This document shows positions 12,814-21,113 of a stretch of DNA of 26,487 nt, in pieces. The notes beneath the pieces were generated by a model. It was not told the DNA's origin. It worked only from the letters and a program-made list of their open reading frames with translations, and ran no database searches. Every line of letters begins with the position of its first letter. Positions within the stretch are counted from its first letter, which is position 1. The stretch comes from an uncultured Oscillospiraceae bacterium (GTDB lineage: Bacteria; Bacillota; Clostridia; Oscillospirales; Oscillospiraceae), in assembly GCA_934565615.1 (NCBI GenBank), contig CAKTIH010000014.1, forward strand, positions 1 through 26,487, read 5' to 3'. A program made the translations under genes and the position numbers.

Positions 12814-14823
12814 ATGAAGAAAAAGGACTGGACAATTCCATTTACCAGACCGGTCGTTCCGCATGAGCTTTTATCCGCGGGCTTCACGCCGCTGCTGTCG
12901 ATGGTGCTGTCGCTGCGGGGGATCAAAACTGCCGCCGAAGCGAATGCGCTCATCTCCGGCGGGGAGGAGCTGCTGTGCGACCCCATGCTGATGCTGGACA
13001 TGGACAAGGCGTGCGAGCGCATCCTGCGCGCGATAAGGGACGGAGAGACCGTCGCGGTCTACGGCGACTATGACGTTGACGGCATCACCTCCACCTGCCT
13101 TGTGACGGACTATCTGCGCCGCAAGGGACTCAAGTGCGTGCCATATATCCCCGACCGCAACGAGGAGGGCTACGGGCTCAACTGCGCCGCGCTCGATACG
13201 CTCAAGGCGCAGGGGGTGAGCCTTGTCATAACGGTCGACTGCGGCATTACCGCCGTTGAGGAGGCCGCACACGCCGCGCAGATCGGTGTCGACATGGTCA
13301 TCACTGACCATCATGAGTGCCGCCCGGACGCACTGCCCGAGGTCACCGCGCTTGTCGACTGCAAGCGCGACGGGGACACCTATCCCAATAAGAACCTTGC
13401 CGGCGTCGGCGTCGCGCTGAAGCTCGTCTGCGCCTGCGAGGGAGAAAGCTCCAAAATGCTCGAGATGTACGGCGACCTTGCCGCGATCGGCACTGTGGCG
13501 GACGTCATGCCCCTCACGGGAGAGAACCGCTTCCTCGTGCGCTACGGGCTTTCCCGCATCGCGAAGGCTCCGCGCCCCGGCATTGCCGCGATGTTCCGCG
13601 AATCCGGCACGGACGCCCGCCACCTGACGGCCTCGACCATAGGCTTTTCCCTTGCCCCGCGCCTCAATGCAGCGGGCAGGCTCGGCCAGGCGAGCGTCGC
13701 CGCGCGGCTCCTCATGAGCCGGGACGAAAACGAAGCTGCGGCTCTTGCAAAGGAGCTGTGCGAGCTCAACCGCCGGAGACAGAATATCGAGACGCAGATC
13801 TGGCAGGAGGCAAACGATATTATCAAGGACTCCGACCCGCAGGAGCCGATAGTTCTCGCAAGTGACCGCTGGCACCAAGGCGTTATCGGCATTGCCGCGT
13901 CAAGGCTTGCCGAACAGTATTCACTCCCGGCAATCATAATATGCCTGAACGGCGAGAACGGCAAGGGTTCCTGCCGCAGCTACGGCGGCTTCAACCTCTT
14001 TGAAGCGCTCTCGGCCTGCTCCGAGAACTTGACCGGCTTCGGCGGTCATGCGCTCGCCGCGGGGCTGAACATCCGCCGCGACAGGCTCGACAGGTTCCGT
14101 GAGGCGCTCGCGGCGTACTACCGCCGTCACCGCCCCGCGCCGCTGCCGGAGGTCTGCTGCGACCTGCTCATAACCGACCCCTCGCTTCTGAGCGTGGAGA
14201 ACGTCCGCTCGCTCGATATGCTCGAGCCCTACGGCAATGCAAACCCCAAGCCCGTCATGTGCATCTGCGGGGCGACGCTCGAGTCGGCCTCCGAGGTCGG
14301 CGGCGGAAAGCACCTGCGCATGCGCGTGAAATTGGGCGCGGCGCACTTCGAGTGCATCTTCTTCTCACATACCGCCCGGCAGCTCGGCATTTCCGAGGGG
14401 GACTCTGTCGATCTCGCGTTTACTCCGCAGATAAACGAGTTTCGCGGCAATGTCACCGTGCAGCTCGTCACCGCCGCCGTGCGCCGGCACGACCCGACCG
14501 CGCTCTGCTCGGCGATACTCGCCGGGGACGAAAGCGTCAACTGGGCGGCGGCAGCCTACTGTCCCGGCCGCGCGGACTTTGTGCGCGTATGGCGCGCTAT
14601 GGACAAGAACTTTGCCGTCGGCAAAAACGCCGCGGACGTTATACATCAGTGCATAGCGGGCATGCCGCCCGAAAAGTTCTGTCTGTGCCTTATGGTGCTC
14701 CGGGAGACGGGGCTTCTCAGAAGCGAGGACGGCGGCATATACTCCTCCCGCTGCGCCAGTATCTCCGGCAAGGCCGACCTTGAGGGCACTCACCTTATCC
14801 GCGCGCTGCGCGCACTTGCGTAG
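12814..14823 (+). CDS. recJ: Single-stranded-DNA-specific exonuclease RecJ
   Basis: 5'-3' ssDNA exonuclease of recombination and mismatch repair. Seen: 669 residues, between the E. coli (577) and B. subtilis (786) lengths. DHH-family motifs are intact: YGDYDVDG (83-90, motif I), VDCG (141-144), TDHHE (164-168, the DHH motif), and a DHHA1-like GFGGHALAAGLN further on. The C-terminal OB-fold/extension is present. Context: heads a run that continues into relA 11 bases after its stop. In many Firmicutes apt lies between recJ and relA; here it is absent. The start is ATG with a weak GAGAAGAG ribosome site. Confidence 0.96.
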   Translation: MKKKDWTIPFTRPVVPHELLSAGFTPLLSMVLSLRGIKTAAEANALISGGEELLCDPMLMLDMDKACERILRAIRDGETVAVYGDYDVDGITSTCLVTDYLRRKGLKCVPYIPDRNEEGYGLNCAALDTLKAQGVSLVITVDCGITAVEEAAHAAQIGVDMVITDHHECRPDALPEVTALVDCKRDGDTYPNKNLAGVGVALKLVCACEGESSKMLEMYGDLAAIGTVADVMPLTGENRFLVRYGLSRIAKAPRPGIAAMFRESGTDARHLTASTIGFSLAPRLNAAGRLGQASVAARLLMSRDENEAAALAKELCELNRRRQNIETQIWQEANDIIKDSDPQEPIVLASDRWHQGVIGIAASRLAEQYSLPAIIICLNGENGKGSCRSYGGFNLFEALSACSENLTGFGGHALAAGLNIRRDRLDRFREALAAYYRRHRPAPLPEVCCDLLITDPSLLSVENVRSLDMLEPYGNANPKPVMCICGATLESASEVGGGKHLRMRVKLGAAHFECIFFSHTARQLGISEGDSVDLAFTPQINEFRGNVTVQLVTAAVRRHDPTALCSAILAGDESVNWAAAAYCPGRADFVRVWRAMDKNFAVGKNAADVIHQCIAGMPPEKFCLCLMVLRETGLLRSEDGGIYSSRCASISGKADLEGTHLIRALRALA

Positions 14824-14834
14824 AGGTTATTTAT

Positions 14835-17117
14835 ATGGAAAAGGAAAAGATGAAAAACGCGCCGGTCGACGGCGCTCATACTCCGGTAACGGACGCCGCC
14901 GCGGCGAATGTCGACCCGGACAAGCTGTTTGAGGAGCTTGAGGAGAAGATAAAGAGCAGCGGCCACCCTATGGATCTCGGCCGCATCAGAGCCGCCTACG
15001 AGATGGCGCGCGTTGCCCACTCCGGGCAGAAGCGGCGCGACGGCTCGCCTTATGTTACGCACTGCATCGCCGCGGCGGATATCTCCGTCGACATGGGTCT
15101 GGATGAGGACTCCATCATCGCCGCGCTCCTGCACGATGTTATAGAGGACACGAACCTAACCCATGAGGACATCGCCCGTCAGTTCGGCTCCGCCGTAGCG
15201 GACATCGTCGAGGGCGTCACAAAGCTCAGCCGCGTGCAGTACACCAGCAAAGAGGACGAGCAGATGGAGAACCTGCGCAAGATGCTCATGGCTATGGCCA
15301 AGGACATCCGCGTCATCCTCATCAAGATCGCCGACCGCCTGCACAATATGCGCACGATGGCCTACCAGACCGCCGAGAAGCAGCGTGCCAAGTCCCTTGA
15401 GACGATGGAGATCTACGCGCCCATTGCTCACCGGCTCGGTATGCAGCGCGCCAAGTGGGAGCTGGAGGACCTGTCGCTCCAGTACCTCGACCCCGAGGGC
15501 TATAAGGAGATAACCGATGCGCTGGACACGAAGATGGACGAACTCGAAGCCTTCATGGACAGCGTCAAGAGTAAGATACAGGCGCGGCTCGACTCCGAGG
15601 GCGTGGAGGCCACGATCTTCTCACGCATCAAGCACGTCTACAGCATCTACCGCAAGATGTATTCCCAGCACCTTGACATAAACGGCATCTTCGACCTCTG
15701 CGCTTTCCGCGTCATTGTCGATACTATACCCGACTGCTATAACGTCCTCGGCATCATCCATGATATGTTCAAGCCCGTGCCGGGGCGCTTCAAGGACTAT
15801 ATATCCACGCCGAAGCCCAACATGTACCAGAGCGTACACACGACGGTCATCGGCTCCGAGGGCATCCCCTTCGAGGTGCAGATACGCACCTGGGACATGC
15901 ACCACACCGCCGAGTACGGCATCGCTGCGCACTGGAAATATAAGATGGGCGAGGGCGCAAACGCCGTCGTGCGCGCGGGGGATGAGGACAAGTTCGCGTG
16001 GATACGCAGGCTCCTTGAGAGCCAGCAGGAGTCCGACGCGCAGGACTTCTTCCATAACATGAAGATCGACCTCTTTGCCGACGAGGTCTTTGTGTTCTCC
16101 CCGAAGGGCGACGTTATAAACCTCCCCGCCGGGGCGACGCCTATCGACTTTGCCTACAGCATACACTCTGACGTCGGCAACAACATGGTCGGCGCGAAGG
16201 TCAACGGCCGCATCGTCACCTATGACTATGTGCTTCAGAACGGCGATATCGTCGAGATACGCACCTCAAAGTCCGCGCCCGGTCCCAGCCGCGACTGGCT
16301 CAATATCGCCAAGAGCGGTTCCGCGCGCACCAAAATAAAGCAGTGGTACAAGAAGGAGCGCCGCGAGGAGAACGTCATCCGCGGCCGTGAAATGCTCTCC
16401 GAGGAGCTTCGGCACAACAGCCTCACGCTTGACGATGTGCTTGACGAGAGCGTTATTACACCCATCCTCAAGCGCCTGTCCTTCGGCACGGTGGACGATC
16501 TCTATGCCGCCATCGGCTACGGCGGTGTCACCGCCACAAGGGTCGCGAACCGCCTGCGCGATGAGGCGCGCAATGTTAAGCCCGACCGTAAGACCGCGCT
16601 TGAAAAGGTATCCGAGGCCGCCGAGCGGCGCGAGCAGCAGGCGAAGAAGGAAGGCAAGGCTGTCCACGGCATCCTTGTCGCGGGGCTGAGCAATTGCCTT
16701 GTGAAGTTCTCACGCTGCTGCACGCCTGTGCCGGGGGACGATATCATAGGCTTCATCACCCGCGGTCAGGGCGTGTCCATCCACCGGCGCGACTGCGCCA
16801 ACTGCCGCCGTCTGCTCTCGCAGCCCGGCAATGAGGGGCGCTGTGTCGAGGTCGAGTGGGCAGGCAAGGTGGACGACAGCTATCAGACCACCGTCGTCAT
16901 CACGGCGAAGGATCGCTCCGGCATCGTGCTGGATATCGCCGCGGTGCTGAACGTGCTCAACGCCAAGGTCCGCACGCTCTCCGCGCGCGATAACGGCGCG
17001 GGCACCGCCGTCACCTCCGTGACGCTGGAGGTCAAGGACGCGGCAGAGCTTAAATACGTCATGAACAGGCTCTCCTCAATACAGGGCGTCATATCAGTTG
17101 CAAGAAACGGAGACTAA
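14835..17117 (+). CDS. relA: Bifunctional (p)ppGpp synthetase/hydrolase (Rel/RSH)
   Basis: Makes and degrades the stringent-response alarmone. Seen: 760 residues with the full long-RSH layout: HD hydrolase with His100-Asp101 and Glu104-Asp105 (LLHDVIEDTNL) and DRLHNMRTM; synthetase with RIKHVYSIYRKM, RFKDYIS (318-324) and EVQIRTWDMHHTAEYGIAAH; TGS domain (about 412-475, DEVFVFSPKGDVINLPAGAT); a zinc-finger/RIS region with CCTPVPGDDI and HRRDCANC; and a C-terminal ACT domain. The RFKD form (not the acidic version of E. coli RelA) marks a bifunctional enzyme, and the hydrolase residues are intact, so both activities are expected. A roughly 30-residue hydrophilic N-terminal tail precedes the HD domain. 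Translated closely with recJ and dtd. Confidence 0.97.
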   Translation: MEKEKMKNAPVDGAHTPVTDAAAANVDPDKLFEELEEKIKSSGHPMDLGRIRAAYEMARVAHSGQKRRDGSPYVTHCIAAADISVDMGLDEDSIIAALLHDVIEDTNLTHEDIARQFGSAVADIVEGVTKLSRVQYTSKEDEQMENLRKMLMAMAKDIRVILIKIADRLHNMRTMAYQTAEKQRAKSLETMEIYAPIAHRLGMQRAKWELEDLSLQYLDPEGYKEITDALDTKMDELEAFMDSVKSKIQARLDSEGVEATIFSRIKHVYSIYRKMYSQHLDINGIFDLCAFRVIVDTIPDCYNVLGIIHDMFKPVPGRFKDYISTPKPNMYQSVHTTVIGSEGIPFEVQIRTWDMHHTAEYGIAAHWKYKMGEGANAVVRAGDEDKFAWIRRLLESQQESDAQDFFHNMKIDLFADEVFVFSPKGDVINLPAGATPIDFAYSIHSDVGNNMVGAKVNGRIVTYDYVLQNGDIVEIRTSKSAPGPSRDWLNIAKSGSARTKIKQWYKKERREENVIRGREMLSEELRHNSLTLDDVLDESVITPILKRLSFGTVDDLYAAIGYGGVTATRVANRLRDEARNVKPDRKTALEKVSEAAERREQQAKKEGKAVHGILVAGLSNCLVKFSRCCTPVPGDDIIGFITRGQGVSIHRRDCANCRRLLSQPGNEGRCVEVEWAGKVDDSYQTTVVITAKDRSGIVLDIAAVLNVLNAKVRTLSARDNGAGTAVTSVTLEVKDAAELKYVMNRLSSIQGVISVARNGD

Positions 17118-17122
17118 ATAAT

Positions 17123-17569
17123 ATGAGAGCAGTTGTTACAAGAGTCACTTCCGCCTCCGTCGAGATAGGCGGGGCGGTACACGGAAAGATCGGCAGGGGC
17201 TTCCTTGTGCTCCTCGGCGTGCATCAGGACGATACCGAGGCCGAGGCGCTGAAGATCGCCGATAAGATATGCGGCCTGCGCGTGTTTGACGACGCCGACG
17301 GGAAAATGAACCTCGCCCCGGCGGACGCGGGCGCGGCGGAGCTGCTGATAGTCAGCCAGTTCACGCTCTTTGCCGACTGCAAGTCCCGCCGTCCCGGCTT
17401 TTCAAAGGCCGCGCGGCCCGATAAGGCGATCCCGCTTTATGAGCTTGTCATAAGCCAGTGCCGCGAGCGCGGCTTCAAGGTCGAGACGGGCGTCTTTGCC
17501 GCCGACATGCAGGTCGCGTCCGTGAACGACGGGCCCATAACTATTATAATGGACACAAAGGAGCTTTGA
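17123..17569 (+). CDS. dtd: D-aminoacyl-tRNA deacylase
   Basis: Hydrolyses D-amino acids (and glycine) mischarged on tRNA. Seen: 148 residues, normal length, beginning MRAVVTRVTSASVEI. The two signature motifs are present: SQFTLFAD (78-85) and the NDGPIT Gly-cisPro motif (135-140). Follows relA by 5 bases, the usual order in Firmicutes. Confidence 0.96.
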   Translation: MRAVVTRVTSASVEIGGAVHGKIGRGFLVLLGVHQDDTEAEALKIADKICGLRVFDDADGKMNLAPADAGAAELLIVSQFTLFADCKSRRPGFSKAARPDKAIPLYELVISQCRERGFKVETGVFAADMQVASVNDGPITIIMDTKEL

Positions 17570-17572
17570 GCC

Positions 17573-18184
17573 ATGCTTATAAAAACCATCCCCGTAGGCC
17601 AGCTTGAGGAAAACTGCTACGTCGTCACGAACGAAGCGACGCTTGAGAGCGTCGTCATCGACCCCGGCGACGAGGCGAACACCATTCTTGATTATCTCGA
17701 GTCGAACACACTCAAGTGCGTCGCCATCATGATAACGCACGGGCACTTTGACCATGTCGGCGCGGTCGATGCTGTCGCCGAGGAGACGGGCGCGACCGTA
17801 TACATGAACGAGCTGGATGACGCCAAGCGCCACCAGAACAACCATTCGAGCTACACCCTGCGCGACGGCGGCATATACTACTCTGACGGCGATGTCATTG
17901 ACGCAGCCGGTCTGAGCTTTCATATCATCGCCACCCCCGGCCACACCCCCGGCGGCGTGACCATACAGGTCGAGGACTGCCTCTTCACCGGGGATACGCT
18001 CTTCAAGGGCAGCTGCGGCAGGACTGACCTTGACGGCGGAGATATCGATCAGGAGCTTGCCTCCCTGCGTAAGCTATGCTCCCTCCCCGGGGACTATGAG
18101 GTCTACCCCGGCCACATGGACAGCACCACGCTCGAGCGGGAGCGCATGTTCAATTATTATTGCCGCAGCGCCATGCAGGGCTGA
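17573..18184 (+). CDS. Metallo-beta-lactamase-fold hydrolase (glyoxalase II-like)
   Basis: Seen: 203 residues. Zinc ligands of the MBL fold are present: THGHFDH (55-61), a later ATPGHTPGG histidine, FTGDTLF aspartate and VYPGHMDSTTLERE histidine. The length and motif pattern match the YcbL/YqgX-type short glyoxalase II-like group rather than full-length GloB. Family activity is thioester hydrolysis (S-lactoylglutathione or similar); the physiological substrate in a bacterium that may lack glutathione is unclear. Begins 3 bases after the dtd stop, so probably co-translated; dtd-MBL pairs are common in Clostridia. It looks like the last gene of the recJ-relA run, since a promoter for pfkA follows. 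Confidence 0.9.
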   Translation: MLIKTIPVGQLEENCYVVTNEATLESVVIDPGDEANTILDYLESNTLKCVAIMITHGHFDHVGAVDAVAEETGATVYMNELDDAKRHQNNHSSYTLRDGGIYYSDGDVIDAAGLSFHIIATPGHTPGGVTIQVEDCLFTGDTLFKGSCGRTDLDGGDIDQELASLRKLCSLPGDYEVYPGHMDSTTLERERMFNYYCRSAMQG

Positions 18185-18224
18185 AAGAAAAGGAAAAAAC
18201 TCAAATATCTGTGGAAATTGTCTA

Positions 18225-18253
18225 TTGAATTTCCCGGCAGCTTGGCGCATAAT
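18225..18253 (+). promoter_or_regulatory. Sigma-A promoter for pfkA
   Basis: TTGAAT (18225-18230), a 17-base spacer and CATAAT (18248-18253, 5 of 6 matches), 36 bases before the pfkA ATG. TAATCT-TTCG-AGATTA (18250-18265), a perfect 6-bp stem with a TTCG loop, overlaps the -10; if transcription starts further upstream this would be an RNA hairpin in the leader. Confidence 0.55.
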
Positions 18254-18289
18254 CTTTCGAGATTAGATAAAACGATAGGAGGTTTCGCT

Positions 18290-19375
18290 ATGAAGCGTTC
18301 TACAAAGATCGCGCTCATCACGAGCGGCGGCGATTGCCAGGGGCTGAACGCGGCGATCCGCGGCGTCGGCAAATCGCTGTTCCAGCGCATGGACAATGTC
18401 GAGATATACGGAATGTATGACGGCTACCGCGGGCTCATCGAGGGCGACTATAAATTCATGGAGCCGCAGGATCTCTCCGGCATCCTCACCGAGGGCGGTA
18501 CTATCCTCGGCACCTCGCGCCAGAACTATGTTCCTGGCAAGGACATTGTGGACGATAAAGGCAACAGCGTCATCCCCTCAATGCTCCAGACCTATAACCG
18601 CCTCAATCTTGACTGCCTTGTCATCATGGGCGGCAACGGCACGCAGAAGAGCGCGAAGCTCATCGCCGACGCGGGCATGAACGTCATCACCCTGCCCAAG
18701 ACCATCGATAACGATATCTGGGGCACGGACACTACCTTCGGCTTCCAGAGCGCCGTTGACATTGCGACGAACGTCATCGACTATATCCACTCCACCGCAA
18801 GCTCTCACAGCCGCATCTTCGTCGTGGAGCTTATGGGGCGCGACGCCGGCTGGCTCACGCTCAACGCCGGTATCGGCAGCGGAGCCGATGTTATACTTAT
18901 CCCCGAGATACCCTACGATCTCAATAAGGTCGCCGACCTTATTGAGGAGCGCAACCGTCAGGGCAAGCGTTATTCCATCATCGCCTGCGCCGAGGGCGCG
19001 GTCTCGGTGGACGATATCAAGCTTGACGAGGAAGCCAGCCGCCGCAAGCGCGAGAACAGCAAGCACTCCACCGTCTCCTATGAGATCGCCGACCGGCTCG
19101 AAAAGCTCACCGGCAAGGAAGCGCGCGTCACCGTACCCGGGCACTATCAGCGCGGCGGTCCTCCCTGCCCATATGACAGAGTCCTTGCAACGCAGTTCGG
19201 CGTTGCCGCGGCAGACCTTATCATCAATAAGCAGTATGGCCGCATGGTCGCCGTGCAGGGCGGGCAGATCGTGTCCATCCCGCTGGAGGACGCGGCCAGC
19301 AAGACCAAGTTCCTGCCTGTGGATCACCCGATGATCCAGGTCGCACGCAAGATGGGCATCAGCCTTGGCGACTGA
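18290..19375 (+). CDS. pfkA: 6-phosphofructokinase
   Basis: Phosphorylates fructose 6-phosphate, the committed step of glycolysis. Seen: 361 residues from the ATG at 18290, which has AGGAGG at 18277-18282; an in-frame upstream start at 18218 lacks an SD and overlaps the promoter. Motifs: TSGGDCQGLNAAIRG (11-25), MGGNGTQK (113-120), PKTIDNDIWGTD (136-147), ELMGRDAGWL, and GHYQRGGPPCPYDR. The residues matching E. coli Gly104 and Gly124, which set the phosphoryl donor, are Gly117 and Lys137; Gly at the first site favours ATP, Lys at the second is typical of PPi enzymes and of mixed-type (group III) ATP enzymes. E. coli Asp103 is Asn116 here. I read it as a group III, probably ATP-dependent PFK. 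Confidence 0.94.
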   Translation: MKRSTKIALITSGGDCQGLNAAIRGVGKSLFQRMDNVEIYGMYDGYRGLIEGDYKFMEPQDLSGILTEGGTILGTSRQNYVPGKDIVDDKGNSVIPSMLQTYNRLNLDCLVIMGGNGTQKSAKLIADAGMNVITLPKTIDNDIWGTDTTFGFQSAVDIATNVIDYIHSTASSHSRIFVVELMGRDAGWLTLNAGIGSGADVILIPEIPYDLNKVADLIEERNRQGKRYSIIACAEGAVSVDDIKLDEEASRRKRENSKHSTVSYEIADRLEKLTGKEARVTVPGHYQRGGPPCPYDRVLATQFGVAAADLIINKQYGRMVAVQGGQIVSIPLEDAASKTKFLPVDHPMIQVARKMGISLGD

Positions 19376-19394
19376 TACATAACAACAGATATTC

Positions 19395-19440
19395 TCCGGG
19401 TGCAGACTGTCACAAACTGACAGCTGCACCCGGAAATTTT
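19395..19440 (+). terminator. Terminator after pfkA
   Basis: TCCGGGTGCAG pairs with CTGCACCCGGA, and inside it CTGTCA with TGACAG around a 5-base loop, broken only by one bulged A: about 17 bp in all. AAATTTTT follows. Confidence 0.88.
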
Positions 19441-19521
19441 TACGCCTTCTTTTACTTTATGTGAATTAAATTATGCAAATCAAAATATGTAAATGATATT
19501 AAGTAAATAATAATATGTAAA

Positions 19522-19561
19522 TTCCGGGACGGCTGCATGCAGCCGCCCCGGAAGCTTTTTT
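19522..19561. terminator. Terminator between pfkA and spoVAE, probably bidirectional
   Basis: TTCCGGG and CCCGGAA flank a perfect CGGCTGCA/TGCAGCCG palindrome, a 15-bp arm with one mismatch. On the plus strand GCTTTTTT follows directly; on the minus strand the hairpin begins 7 bases after the spoVAE stop and is followed by an AT-rich run. Confidence 0.8.
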
Positions 19562-19931
19562 ATTTGTTCTTGTCCTTTGATCTGAATATGAGGGATATCA
19601 GCAGCCCGAAGAACACTGCGGCTCCGAGCCCCGCGGATGCGGCGGTGAAGCCGCCGGTCAGCGCGCCTAAAACTCCGTCCTCTGTAACGGCCTTCTTCAC
19701 GCCCTTTGCGATAGCGTTTCCGAAGCCCGTGAGCGGGACGTTCGCACCCGCGCCCGCCCAATCGGCCAGCGGCTGATATACACCGAGCGCGCCGAGTATC
19801 ACGCCCGCGACGACGTAGCTTGTCAATATCCTCGCCGGGGTCAGCTTCGTGTAGTCAATGAGCAGCTGCCCGATGACGCACAGCAGCCCGCCGACGGCAA
19901 AGGCCTTGAGATATTGCAGCAGCACATCCAT
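19560..19931 (-). CDS. spoVAE: Stage V sporulation protein AE (SpoVAEb type)
   Basis: Membrane component of the SpoVA channel that moves dipicolinic acid into the forespore and out at germination. Seen: 123 residues, about four hydrophobic segments, beginning MDVLLQYLKAFAVGGLLCVI, with GFGNAIAKGVKKAV and GLGAAVFFGLLISLIF typical of the family. Its ATG directly follows the spoVAD stop (TAAATG), so translation is coupled. Ends in a lysine-rich tail. Expected to be transcribed in the forespore. Confidence 0.88.
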   Translation of the reverse strand: MDVLLQYLKAFAVGGLLCVIGQLLIDYTKLTPARILTSYVVAGVILGALGVYQPLADWAGAGANVPLTGFGNAIAKGVKKAVTEDGVLGALTGGFTAASAGLGAAVFFGLLISLIFRSKDKNK

Positions 19932-20948
19932 TTATCGCTCCTCCGTTTCAAACGCTACCGCGTGGCATATCCCCGGTATGCTGCAGCCCTGCTGGCAGGA
20001 CACCGGGGACATGAGCGCGCCCGTCGCAGCAAAGAGCACGCGTGTCCATACTCCGCGCTCCAGCGCCGGCAGAATGTGCCCGCCAAGCACCGAGGCGCTG
20101 CATCCGCAGCCCGATCCTCCCGCGTGTACGTCCTGCGTCTTGAGGTCGTATATCAGCACGCCGCAGTCCATGTAGCGCATGCCGAGCTCAATGCCGTCGC
20201 GCCGGAAAAGCTCCTGAAGGATATCGTGCCCGATAGCGCCGAGGTCACCGGTGAAGATCGCGTCGTAGTAGTCGAGCGTGCGTCCGGTGTCCTTAAAATG
20301 TGCGTTCAGCGTGTCATAGGCCGCGGGAGCCATCGCCGCGCCCATGTTGTTCGCATCGGTTATCCCCGCGTCGACTATCCTGCCCGGCGTCACGCAGCTT
20401 ATGCGCGGGCCGTGTCCGTCTCGGGAGAGCATCACGCAGCCCGAGCCCGTGACCGTCCATTGGCTCGTCGGCGTGCGCTGCCCGCCGTATTCGAGCGGGA
20501 AACGGTACTGCCGCTCTGCCGTGCAGAAATGCGAGCCGGTGAGCGCGGCGGCGGTATTGAATCCGCCGCCGTCTATCAGCAGCGCCGCGAGGCACAGTGC
20601 CTCCGCCATTGTCGAGCACGCCCCGTATAGCCCGAGATAGGGCAGCTCACTGTCCTTGAGCGCGAAGGAGGAGCTGACGCATTGGTTGAGCAGATCCCCG
20701 CCGAGGACGCATTCCGGTTCGAACGCCGCGCCGCCGGCCTTGCCGCGGCATATGCCGAAGCATTGGCGCAGCATGCTCGTCTCGGCCTTCTCCCAGCTGG
20801 CCTCGGCAAAGTACGAGTCCTGCGATACATAGTCAAAGCAGTCCTTGAGCGGCCCTTCGCCCTCTTTCTTTCCCGCCACCGCGGCCGATGCCGCGACGCG
20901 GACGTCTGCCGTCAGCTCTATCGTCCTGCCGCCGATCCTTTTAGCCAT
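19932..20948 (-). CDS. spoVAD: Stage V sporulation protein AD
   Basis: Thiolase-fold, dipicolinate-binding component of the SpoVA complex. Seen: 338 residues from the ATG at 20948 (GGAGGAG just upstream), starting MAKRIGGRTIELTADVRVAA. A long in-frame extension upstream lacks homology and crosses the intergenic repeat, so I rejected it. Family marks: GLYGACSTMAEALCLAALLI, GSHFCTAERQYRFPLEYGGQ, TVTGSGCVMLS, DAGITDANNMGAAMAPAAYD and HAGGSGCGCSASVLGGHILP. Context: normally spoVAC comes immediately before; here the upstream neighbour is an RNA pseudouridine synthase, so this is a two-gene unit. I could not identify a convincing sigma-G promoter in the 70 bases before the start. Confidence 0.95.
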   Translation of the reverse strand: MAKRIGGRTIELTADVRVAASAAVAGKKEGEGPLKDCFDYVSQDSYFAEASWEKAETSMLRQCFGICRGKAGGAAFEPECVLGGDLLNQCVSSSFALKDSELPYLGLYGACSTMAEALCLAALLIDGGGFNTAAALTGSHFCTAERQYRFPLEYGGQRTPTSQWTVTGSGCVMLSRDGHGPRISCVTPGRIVDAGITDANNMGAAMAPAAYDTLNAHFKDTGRTLDYYDAIFTGDLGAIGHDILQELFRRDGIELGMRYMDCGVLIYDLKTQDVHAGGSGCGCSASVLGGHILPALERGVWTRVLFAATGALMSPVSCQQGCSIPGICHAVAFETEER

Positions 20949-21012
20949 GCTCCTCCGCCCTTTCAAACTCAGTTTTATGAGTATTATTTCCGGAACGGAG
21001 TAAAAAATGTAT

Positions 21013-21042
21013 AAAAAAGGCTCCCCTTGTTGCAAGGGGAGC
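21013..21042 (-). terminator. Terminator of the RluA-family gene
   Basis: On the minus strand GCTCCCCTTG and CAAGGGGAGC form a perfect 10-bp stem with a three-base loop, followed after two Cs by six Ts (the A run at 21013-21018). It is the first half of the structured repeat described separately. Confidence 0.8.
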
Positions 21043-21065
21043 TGTCAGCGCAGCTGACTGAGGGG
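21019..21065. repeat. Short structured intergenic repeat (REP-like)
   Basis: Two adjacent stem-loops: GCTCCCCTTG/CAAGGGGAGC (21020-21042) and GTCAGC/GCTGAC (21044-21058), ended by TGAGGGG. The pattern 'GCTCCCCTT...AAGGGGAGCTG-CAGCGCAGCTGACTGAGGGG' is one I recall as dispersed through genomes of gut Clostridia, always between genes. Only one copy is in this window, so repetition is from memory and not shown by the sequence. Confidence 0.6.
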
Positions 21066-21113
21066 ATAAAAACCGCTCTGTCTGCTGCTTCTCAATATGC
21101 AAAGTGCCTACCG

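Noticed and set aside
20949..21035. N-terminal extension of SpoVAD by 29 codons
   Set aside because: It crosses the structured repeat, has no SpoVAD similarity, and the ATG at 20948 has GGAGGAG just upstream.
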